This document shows positions 16,319 through 23,026 of a stretch of 64,000 nt of DNA, piece by piece. The DNA comes from UKL13-3 sp943369665 (lineage in GTDB: Bacteria > Bacteroidota > Bacteroidia > UKL13-3). Location: assembly GCA_943369665.1 (NCBI GenBank), contig CALRNX020000003.1:1-64000 (forward strand), written 5' to 3'. The notes beneath the pieces were generated by a model. It searched no databases. It was not told where the DNA came from and saw only the letters and a program-made list of their open reading frames with translations. The position numbers and the translations under genes are program-made. How positions within the stretch are numbered: the first letter of the stretch is position 1; every line of letters starts with the position of its first letter.

Positions 16319-16810
16319 ATGAGACACGGAAAAACAGTTAATCACTTAGGAAGAACAGCTTCGCACAGATCAGCGATGCTAGCTAATATGGCATCTTCGC
16401 TAATTGTTCATAAACGTATTACAACTACTTTGGCTAAAGCTAAAGCATTGCGTAAATATGTAGAGCCAATTATCACTAAAGGTAAAGAAGATTCTACAAA
16501 CTCACGCAGGGTAGTATTCAGTTACCTTGGAAACAAAGATTCTGTAAAAGAATTATTTGGAACAGTTGCACCAAAAGTTGGTGACAGACCAGGAGGATAC
16601 ACGCGTATTTTAAAATTGACAAATCGTAAAGGTGATAACGCAGAAATGGCTATCATGGAGTTAGTTGATTTTAACGAAGTAGTGATGAATGATAAAGCAG
16701 TTAAAACAGAGGCTAAGAAAACAACTCGTAGAAGTCGTTCAAAAGCTCCTAAAGCTGCAGAAGCAACACCTGCTGCAGAAGAAACAACAACTACAGAAAC
16801 AGCTGAGTAA
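16319..16810 (+). CDS. rplQ: 50S ribosomal protein L17 with Thr/Ala/Glu-rich tail
   Basis: This is bL17, recognised by MRHGKTVNHLGRTASHRSAMLANMA, ALRKYVEPIITKGKED and GDRPGGYTRILKL. At 163 residues it is longer than the E. coli protein (127 aa). After about residue 125 a low-complexity tail follows, first basic (KKTTRRSRSKAPK) and then Ala/Thr/Glu-rich (ATPAAEETTTTETAE). It is the last gene of the ribosomal run; a clear terminator begins 28 bases after its stop. Confidence 0.96.
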   Translation: MRHGKTVNHLGRTASHRSAMLANMASSLIVHKRITTTLAKAKALRKYVEPIITKGKEDSTNSRRVVFSYLGNKDSVKELFGTVAPKVGDRPGGYTRILKLTNRKGDNAEMAIMELVDFNEVVMNDKAVKTEAKKTTRRSRSKAPKAAEATPAAEETTTTETAE

Positions 16811-16837
16811 TCAGTTTGCTCTTTACTATAAAAGAAA

Positions 16838-16867
16838 AAGACGACTCATTGGGTCGTCTTTTTTTTT
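16838..16867 (+). terminator. Intrinsic terminator after rplQ
   Basis: AAGACGAC (16838-16845) pairs with GTCGTCTT (16853-16860) around a seven-base loop, followed by an uninterrupted T-run to 16867. It ends the ribosomal gene cluster. acs converges on it from the other side, ending at 16891. Confidence 0.9.
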
Positions 16868-16890
16868 GTATTTGATCCCAGAATGGGATG

Positions 16891-18825
16891 CTATTTTATT
16901 GCGTGATTCTTTATTTCTTCCACCACTTCCGGATCCAATAAGGTGGTTGTATCGCCCAGGTTTGTTGTTTCACCTTCGGCAATTTTGCGTAAAATTCTGC
17001 GCATAATTTTACCACTTCGGGTTTTGGGCAAACCTTTTACAAATTGAATTTTGTCGGGTTTGGCAATAGGGCCAATAATGCGTGATACGGTTTGGATGAT
17101 ATCCTGGCGGGCTAAGTTTTCATCCATTTTCATTCCATCATAAATTATATAAGCATATATGCCTTGTCCTTTAATATCGTGCGGATATCCCACTACCGCA
17201 CTTTCCACAACACCGCTATGCATGTTTATGGCATTTTCAACCTCAGCAGTTCCAATGCGGTGTCCGCTTACGTTTAATACATCATCTACACGGCCTGTAA
17301 TTCTGTAATTGCCATCTTCATCACGTAAGCACCCATCGCCTGTAAAATACATGTTTTCGTAGGTTGCAAAGTAGGTTGTGCGACAACGTTCGTGATCACC
17401 GTAGGTGGTTCTGATAATGCCGGGCCAAGGCATTTTAATGCATAAATTACCACTTACCGAATTACCCATAACTTCTTTTCCATTTTCATCTAGCAATACC
17501 GGGAATACTCCCGGCAAAGGCAATGTAGCATGTGCCGGTTTTTGTGGAGTGACACCGGCCAGGTTTGAGATCATCGTTGCACCAGTTTCGGTTTGCCACC
17601 AGGTATCTACCACTGGGCATTTTCCTTTTCCAATGTTTTGATGGTACCAGTGCCATGCTTCTTCGTTGATGGGTTCACCCACCGAACCGATTACTTTTAA
17701 TGAACTCAGATCCTTATTGTTCACATATTCCAATCCAAAACCCATTAAACTGCGAATTGCCGTTGGAGCGGTATACATGATATTTACTTTGTGTTTGTCT
17801 ACAATTTCCCAGAACCTACCGGCATCAGGCCATGTAGGAATACCTTCAAACATTAAACTAGTGGCACCCGCACTCAGTGGGCCGTACAAGATATAACTAT
17901 GACCGGTTATCCATCCGATATCTGCTGTACAAAAATGGATTTGTCCGGGTTGGTACTGAAACACATTCACAAAGGTGTAGTTTGCCCATATCATATAACC
18001 GGCTTGTGTATGTACCACGCCTTTGGGTTTTCCGGTTGAACCGGAAGTGTATAGGATAAACAAAGGATCTTCTGCATCCATTGCTACTGCCGGAAACGAA
18101 ACTTTCCCATCTTTTTCAACCTGGTGTTCGGCATATTCCATTTCGTCTTCCCACCAAACGTCTCTTCCTTTGATCATTGAAACAGGTGTGCGTGTACGTG
18201 TATATACGATTACTTTTTTGACTACTTTGTTTCCAATGAGTGCATCATCGATCACACTTTTTAAGGGAATATCTTTATTCCCCCTGAAAGCACCATCGCA
18301 GGTAATGATAAATTCAGCCTTGGCATCTTCAAGCCTGTCAGCAATGCTTTGTGCGGAGAATCCCCCAAAGACAACTGAATGAATGGCTCCTACACGTGCA
18401 CAACCCAAAACCGCATAAGCAAGTTCCGGAATCATTCCCATGTATATGCAAACCCGGTCCCCCTTTTTTACACCAAGGTTTGTAAGCATTTGCGCAACCT
18501 GGCATACACGTTTGTGTAATCGATTGTATGTTACAACACGGGTACGTTCTTCAGGATTATTGGGTTCCCAGATAATAGCAGCTTCTTCACCGCGTGTTTC
18601 CAAATGCCTGTCGATGCAATTTTCGGTGATGTTTAACTTGGCTCCTTGGAACCATTCAATTTTTGGCTCCTTAAAGTTCCACTCTAATACTTTGTCCCAT
18701 TTTTTGTGCCATGTAAAATGTTCGGCAATATTACCCCAGAATGCTTCCGGATTTTCAAAGCTTGCTTGGTAAGCTTCTTTGTACTGTTCTATGCTTTTTA
18801 TTTGATATGGATATGACATATTCAT
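16891..18825 (-). CDS. acs: Acetyl-CoA synthetase (AMP-forming)
   Basis: This enzyme activates acetate to acetyl-CoA through acetyl-AMP in the cytoplasm. At 644 residues it has the full family length. It shows the ATP-binding loop YTSGSTGKPKGVVHT (about residues 257-271), the WWQTETGATMISNLAG acetate/AMP site and the C-terminal PKTRSGKIMRR with the lysine that is acetylated in other Acs proteins. It is transcribed away from an InsA-like regulator candidate and faces a gene set with porin, transporter and symporter-kinase. That arrangement resembles acetate-switch loci in which CrbS/CrbR control acs. A different short-chain acyl substrate cannot be excluded, but the full-length match favours acetate. 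Confidence 0.95.
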   Translation of the reverse strand: MNMSYPYQIKSIEQYKEAYQASFENPEAFWGNIAEHFTWHKKWDKVLEWNFKEPKIEWFQGAKLNITENCIDRHLETRGEEAAIIWEPNNPEERTRVVTYNRLHKRVCQVAQMLTNLGVKKGDRVCIYMGMIPELAYAVLGCARVGAIHSVVFGGFSAQSIADRLEDAKAEFIITCDGAFRGNKDIPLKSVIDDALIGNKVVKKVIVYTRTRTPVSMIKGRDVWWEDEMEYAEHQVEKDGKVSFPAVAMDAEDPLFILYTSGSTGKPKGVVHTQAGYMIWANYTFVNVFQYQPGQIHFCTADIGWITGHSYILYGPLSAGATSLMFEGIPTWPDAGRFWEIVDKHKVNIMYTAPTAIRSLMGFGLEYVNNKDLSSLKVIGSVGEPINEEAWHWYHQNIGKGKCPVVDTWWQTETGATMISNLAGVTPQKPAHATLPLPGVFPVLLDENGKEVMGNSVSGNLCIKMPWPGIIRTTYGDHERCRTTYFATYENMYFTGDGCLRDEDGNYRITGRVDDVLNVSGHRIGTAEVENAINMHSGVVESAVVGYPHDIKGQGIYAYIIYDGMKMDENLARQDIIQTVSRIIGPIAKPDKIQFVKGLPKTRSGKIMRRILRKIAEGETTNLGDTTTLLDPEVVEEIKNHAIK

Positions 18826-18850
18826 TGTGGTTTAAATGTTCAATACGAAT

Positions 18851-18925
18851 GTATAGTGTGTTCAATTTAAAACTAAACAGATTATTGCTAAATTAGTATA
18901 GTTATGCTAAATATGTATAGCTATG
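18851..18925. promoter_or_regulatory. Three copies of a GTATAG-type motif between acs and the InsA-like gene
   Basis: The 116-base region between the divergent genes carries GTATAGTGTG (18851-18860), GTATAGTTATG (18896-18906) and GTATAGCTATG (18915-18925). The last two are 19 bases apart, start to start, nearly two helical turns. A fourth, inverted copy of the core (AACTATACT) lies at 19373-19381 before the porin gene. This pattern would suit an operator for a DNA-binding protein encoded here; the binding protein is not known. Confidence 0.45.
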
Positions 18926-18941
18926 TTTTTATTTTTACATT

Positions 18942-19367
18942 ATGGAAACAATTAACTGTCCAAAATGCAAAAGTGAGAATATCAATAAAAGTGGCTTTGC
19001 AAAAGGGCGTCAGCGATTTTTGTGTAAAGACTGCAATTACTTTTTTTCGGTAATGAAAGAGGGTAAAAATATTGATGACTATTATGTCATCAAGGCTCTT
19101 CAATTGTATATCGAAGGGGTAAGCTTAAGAGAAATAGAACGATTGATAGGAGTGAGTCATGTTTCGGTAATGAACTGGGTGAAGAAGTTTAATTTGAAAG
19201 CACCCAAAAACAGTGATTATTATCCAACGTATAAAGTAATGCAACACGATGAATTGATAAGCTTTTTGAAGAATAGGGATAATACCAGAAATGCGGGAAT
19301 GATTATTACTGAATTGGGAGATAAATTTATGCTGATAAAATGGGAACGTTTAAAAGGTAAAAAGTAG
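18942..19367 (+). CDS. Stand-alone IS1 InsA-like zinc-finger/HTH protein
   Basis: A 141-residue protein. The N terminus has a four-cysteine zinc-ribbon (C6-P-K-C9 and C28-K-D-C31) like that of InsA of IS1 elements. A helix-turn-helix follows at about residues 47-84 (LYIEGVSLREIERLIGVSHV, then MNWVKKF). The last 55 residues are not transposase-like and no DDE catalytic domain follows; the next 96 bases are noncoding and then the porin gene begins. No terminal inverted repeats or target duplication were seen. I read it as a domesticated transposase-derived DNA-binding protein, probably a local regulator; a decayed IS relic is the alternative, but the frame is intact. Confidence 0.7.
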   Translation: METINCPKCKSENINKSGFAKGRQRFLCKDCNYFFSVMKEGKNIDDYYVIKALQLYIEGVSLREIERLIGVSHVSVMNWVKKFNLKAPKNSDYYPTYKVMQHDELISFLKNRDNTRNAGMIITELGDKFMLIKWERLKGKK

Positions 19368-19372
19368 CTTAA

Positions 19373-19381
19373 AACTATACT
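19373..19381 (-). promoter_or_regulatory. Inverted fourth copy of the GTATAG-type motif
   Basis: AACTATACT reads AGTATAGTT on the minus strand, which is identical to nine bases of the copy at 18895-18903. It lies six bases after the stop of the InsA-like gene and 83 bases before the porin start, where an operator for the porin-transporter genes could sit. Confidence 0.35.
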
Positions 19382-19463
19382 GTTGAGCAATTGAATAGGT
19401 GGTATCAAAATGTTGCCAAAATATGTTGTGAAATTCGTTCATCAACATTTTAAATCATACAAC

Positions 19464-20864
19464 ATGAAAAAACATTTATTCAGTGCCATTATGATTGGCT
19501 TGTTTGCTCAATCGGGTATACACGCACAGGGTACCGACAACTACGGTGCAGGTTTAAAACTTAATCTGGATACCAGCGGAAAAAAATACGTGAGATTTAT
19601 AACGTGGCATCAGGTATGGTTAAGGCATAATGATAATAATCCCGGATCAACCATTAATGGAGATGCAAGCAATAGTCAATGGGATATGAGTTTACGCAGG
19701 TCGCGTTTTTTAATATATTCACAAATAAATCCCAACTTTTTAATTGTTACACATTTTGGTATAAACAATGCCAATCAGGTATCGGGAGGAGTAAATGGAA
19801 TTGATGCAAAAAAGCCTCAATTGTTTATGCACGATGCTTATGTTGAACATCGTATTTTCAAAGATCATTTGAGTATTGGTGCCGGGCTTCATTACTGGCA
19901 GGGTCCTTCACGCATGAGTAGTGCGTCAACGTTAAATTTCCTGGCTATTGATGCACCTATTTTTAACTGGCAAAATATAGATGCTTCCGATCAGTTTGCC
20001 CGTCAGTATGGAGTATTTGCCAAAGGAAAGCTGCTTAAAAACAAACGAATTGATTACCGTGCGAGCATCAATTTTCCATATGCAATGGCCAAAGGAACTG
20101 CATTGACAGTACTTGATACCACTGCCGCTAAAAATGGCGTACAAATAGCCAATTACAAGGGTGGAGGGCAGCCTAAGAATGCATTTCAGGGTTATTTTCA
20201 ATACCAGTTTTTTGATATCGAGAACAATTTACTTCCCTATACCGTTGGAACGTATTTGGGAACTAAAAAAGTTTTTAATATAGGTGCCGGGTTTTATTCT
20301 GCAGCTGATGTAATGTGGAGTGCAAAACAAAATACTACAACAGGCAAATGGGACACAGTAACGAGTAATCAATTGTTTTTTTCGGCCGATGTGTTTTTGG
20401 ATTTGCCACTCAAGTATAAGAATATGGCGGTTACGTTTTATGGCGTGTATAACCGTTTTGATATGGGGCCCAATTATGTCAGAAATATTGGTATAGATAA
20501 TCCTGCTAATGGAACCATTGCCAGTCAGGCTTCTTATAATGGTTCAGGAAACACGATGCCTATAATTGGTACAGGAAATATTTTTTATGCACAAGCCGGA
20601 TTGTTACTTCCCAAAATGAAGAGTGTGGGAAGGTTACAACCTTACGCTGCAATTAATTATTCGCAATTCGAAAGATTAAAGGACGATGTGATAACGCCAG
20701 ATTTTGGTGTTAATTGGTTCCTTAATGGGCATTCGGCAAAGCTTACGTTTAATTATCGTATGCGTCCGGTTTATAAATATGCGGATACTAGCAAACGTTA
20801 TGGCGATGTCGTATATGACTCACGTAAGGGTGAATTTGCCGTTCAATTTCAGATCTATTTATAG
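19464..20864 (+). CDS. Outer membrane beta-barrel porin
   Basis: I start at the ATG at 19464 because it gives a clean signal peptide (MKKHLFSAIMIGLFAQ, cleavage near HAQG); an in-frame ATG at 19410 would add 18 residues before it. The 466-residue protein consists of alternating short polar/aromatic strands (VRFITWHQVWLRH, SLRRSRFLIYSQINPNF, DAYVEHRIF) and ends FAVQFQIYL with a terminal aromatic-rich strand, as expected for a barrel. The first barrel part resembles phosphate/organic-anion porins. It is followed after 18 bases by an MHS transporter, so it probably provides outer membrane entry for the same substrate. The substrate is inferred only from the context (acs, CrbS-like kinase). Confidence 0.75.
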   Translation: MKKHLFSAIMIGLFAQSGIHAQGTDNYGAGLKLNLDTSGKKYVRFITWHQVWLRHNDNNPGSTINGDASNSQWDMSLRRSRFLIYSQINPNFLIVTHFGINNANQVSGGVNGIDAKKPQLFMHDAYVEHRIFKDHLSIGAGLHYWQGPSRMSSASTLNFLAIDAPIFNWQNIDASDQFARQYGVFAKGKLLKNKRIDYRASINFPYAMAKGTALTVLDTTAAKNGVQIANYKGGGQPKNAFQGYFQYQFFDIENNLLPYTVGTYLGTKKVFNIGAGFYSAADVMWSAKQNTTTGKWDTVTSNQLFFSADVFLDLPLKYKNMAVTFYGVYNRFDMGPNYVRNIGIDNPANGTIASQASYNGSGNTMPIIGTGNIFYAQAGLLLPKMKSVGRLQPYAAINYSQFERLKDDVITPDFGVNWFLNGHSAKLTFNYRMRPVYKYADTSKRYGDVVYDSRKGEFAVQFQIYL

Positions 20865-20882
20865 TTTCAATCATTTATTTAT

Positions 20883-22415
20883 ATGTATATGGAAAATTCA
20901 AACAACAACACACAAAGTATTGCCAAAGTGATAGGAGCATCTTCACTTGGGACGCTTATTGAATGGTACGATTTTTATATTTTCGGGAGTTTGGCGGTTA
21001 TTATCGGCAAGCAACTTTTTCCGAGTGATGCAGGGGCTTCTGCATTGATTAATACATTAGCGATTTTTGCCGCGGGCTTTATCGTAAGACCATTTGGGGC
21101 ACTTGTATTTGGTCGATTAGGAGATTTAATAGGTCGTAAATCTACATTTTTATTAACGCTTGTATTAATGGGTGGGTCTACGTTTTTAATAGGACTCATT
21201 CCTTCATATGCTACTATTGGTTACGCAGCTCCCATTCTGGTGCTCATTTTACGCCTCATACAAGGACTTGCATTGGGAGGTGAATACGGAGGAGCGGCAA
21301 CCTATGTGGCCGAACATGCACCTCCGGGCAAAAGAGGTTTTTTTACAAGCTGGATTCAAACTACAGCAACGCTTGGATTGTTTTTGTCGTTGGGTGTTAT
21401 TGTGAGTGCCAAAAATTTTCTTGGTGCTGAAGCCTTTAATGATTGGGGGTGGCGCATTCCGTTTTTGATTTCAATTCTACTTGTTATTGTATCGGTGTAT
21501 ATCCGTTTGAAAATGCATGAATCACCTTTGTTTAGTAAATTGAAAAAGGAAGGAAATATTTCAAAAAATCCATTGAAAGAGAGTTTCAGTCATAAGGTAA
21601 ATTTCAAGATGGTTTTGCTTGCATTGTTTGGGGCAACGATGGGACAAGGTGTAATTTGGTACACAGGTCAGTTTTACGCCCAATCCTTTTTAGAAAATAC
21701 TGTTAAATTAGATTTCAATGAATCCCGCTATATATTACTATGGGCTATTTTATTTGCAACACCGTTTTTTATCGTATTTGGTAGTTGGAGCGATAAGGTA
21801 GGAAGAAAGTGGATTATGCTCTCAGGGATGTTGCTGGGTATTATTTTTTACCGCCCCATCTACCAATATTTTATTGACGCTACAAACGTTTCTGAGTTTC
21901 AAAAAACAAGTTTGGTAACCGCTGCTGAACCTCAAATAAAACGTGAACTGATTGCTGGAAAATCGGATTCGCTTATTACAACCAAAACACTTAAAACATT
22001 AGAAGATGGGACTACCTTTAAGGAGGTTATGGTCGATACGGTATATGCAGATATGACTATTGGTCATGGCAAAACAACGTATATTGATAAGACATTATCG
22101 CAACATACTTTTTGGCTCTTTGTGTTCTTGGTGTTTGTACAAATACTTTTTGTGACGATGGTATACGGACCGATAGCGGCTTTTTTGGTTGAGTTGTTTC
22201 CAACCAAAATAAGGTATACATCAATGTCGCTGCCTTATCATATTGGTAATGGTGTGTTTGGAGGATTGGTGCCTTTTATAGCTACTCTTATTGCCAGTTT
22301 TAGTGGTTCTACACCATTATCGGGTTTGTGGTATCCAATCGGAATTGCAACGGCATCATTTATTATTGGGGCAGTATATATTAACAATAAAATTGATAAA
22401 AACGTAAACGATTAA
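20883..22415 (+). CDS. MFS transporter, metabolite:H+ symporter (MHS) type
   Basis: A 510-residue inner membrane symporter. The start region AKVIGASSLGTLIEWYDFYIFG and the loop FGRLGDLIGRKSTFLLTL are MHS-family signatures (ProP, ShiA and dicarboxylate carriers). GGEYGGAATYVAEHAPPGKRGFFTSW is the second conserved block. Between two hydrophobic segments, at about residues 325-403, there is an extra hydrophilic stretch of roughly 80 residues (ATNVSEFQKTSLVTAAEPQI, later DTVYADMTIGHGKTTYIDK) that is much longer than the usual loop and probably periplasmic. The initiator may be the ATG at 20883 or the one at 20889. The likely substrate is a small organic acid, judging from acs nearby. Confidence 0.85.
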   Translation: MYMENSNNNTQSIAKVIGASSLGTLIEWYDFYIFGSLAVIIGKQLFPSDAGASALINTLAIFAAGFIVRPFGALVFGRLGDLIGRKSTFLLTLVLMGGSTFLIGLIPSYATIGYAAPILVLILRLIQGLALGGEYGGAATYVAEHAPPGKRGFFTSWIQTTATLGLFLSLGVIVSAKNFLGAEAFNDWGWRIPFLISILLVIVSVYIRLKMHESPLFSKLKKEGNISKNPLKESFSHKVNFKMVLLALFGATMGQGVIWYTGQFYAQSFLENTVKLDFNESRYILLWAILFATPFFIVFGSWSDKVGRKWIMLSGMLLGIIFYRPIYQYFIDATNVSEFQKTSLVTAAEPQIKRELIAGKSDSLITTKTLKTLEDGTTFKEVMVDTVYADMTIGHGKTTYIDKTLSQHTFWLFVFLVFVQILFVTMVYGPIAAFLVELFPTKIRYTSMSLPYHIGNGVFGGLVPFIATLIASFSGSTPLSGLWYPIGIATASFIIGAVYINNKIDKNVND

Positions 22416-22440
22416 TCTTCAATTATTAATACGAATCAAA

Positions 22441-22695
22441 ATGAATACAATTAAAAAAATGTTGGGACTTGTATGGATATTATTAGCCCCATCCCTTGTT
22501 ATATTTATGATCATGCAAGCCATCGAAAAAGTGGCTAATGCTGCTGAGGGCATTGCGCGTACCAATACCCTTTTGCAATGGTCAATTATCATCATTATTT
22601 TTATTCCTATCTGTATCGGATTGGCCATATTTGGTTTATATGCCTTAAAAGGGGAGTATACCCAATTGCCCGAGAGTTCGGACGAGATCTATTAA
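22441..22695 (+). CDS. Small two-helix membrane protein
   Basis: An 84-residue protein with two hydrophobic segments (about residues 7-26 and 45-69) and short charged ends. It follows the MHS transporter by 25 bases and is closed by a terminator, so it belongs to the porin-transporter transcription unit. It resembles small Bacteroidota proteins that accompany MFS transporters (I believe DUF6814, from memory and not verified). A role as a transporter accessory subunit is possible but unproven. Confidence 0.75.
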   Translation: MNTIKKMLGLVWILLAPSLVIFMIMQAIEKVANAAEGIARTNTLLQWSIIIIIFIPICIGLAIFGLYALKGEYTQLPESSDEIY

Positions 22696-22711
22696 AAATC
22701 GCCTTTTCTGT

Positions 22712-22747
22712 AAAGCCCTCTTTTGCCAATAAAAGAGGGCTTTATTG
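22712..22747 (+). terminator. Terminator after the transporter genes
   Basis: AAAGCCCTCTTTT (22712-22724) pairs perfectly with AAAAGAGGGCTTT (22731-22743) around a six-base loop, with a T-rich tail. It separates the porin-transporter unit from the symporter-kinase unit. Confidence 0.85.
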
Positions 22748-22776
22748 TTTTGTCGAATAGTATTTTACAAAAAATG

Positions 22777-22793
22777 TTACATTTAAAATGTAA
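22777..22793. promoter_or_regulatory. Palindrome upstream of the symporter-kinase genes
   Basis: TTACATTT-A-AAATGTAA is a perfect 17-base palindrome ending 11 bases before the ATG at 22805. A wider inverted pair, TTTTACA (22763-22769) and TGTAAAA (22789-22795), overlaps it. It may be an operator; a regulator was not identified. Confidence 0.4.
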
Positions 22794-22804
22794 AACTTTC
22801 AACA

Positions 22805-23026
22805 ATGATCAATAACAAAAAGCAGAAAAATGTCATGCTGAGCATTTTACTCATGCTGTTGTTTTCGTATCCTATTATTACCATATTTAATAAAGTCGGT
22901 TTTGTTAAATATGTACCTGTTTTGTATTTGTATGTGGCTGTTGTGTGGGTGTTTGCATTATTGTTGTTATTTATATCAGCAGAGGTAAAACCTTTTAAGA
23001 AAACAAAGAAAAACGAAGATGGGTAA
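22805..23026 (+). CDS. Small membrane protein, DUF3311-like
   Basis: A 73-residue protein with two hydrophobic segments (about residues 10-28 and 36-58) and a lysine-rich C terminus. The last eight bases overlap the start of the symporter-kinase gene, so the two are probably translationally coupled. Small two-helix proteins of the DUF3311 type commonly precede sodium:solute symporters and may assist them; the match is by position and topology rather than by a strong sequence motif. Confidence 0.75.
   Translation: MINNKKQKNVMLSILLMLLFSYPIITIFNKVGFVKYVPVLYLYVAVVWVFALLLLFISAEVKPFKKTKKNEDG

Noticed and set aside
16689..17006. A 105-codon frame overlapping the end of rplQ
   Set aside because: It arises from the low-complexity L17 tail in another frame, and runs through the rplQ terminator into acs.
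18942..19367. An intact IS1-family insertion sequence
   Set aside because: Only the InsA-like part exists; there is no DDE catalytic gene, no terminal inverted repeats and no visible target duplication.
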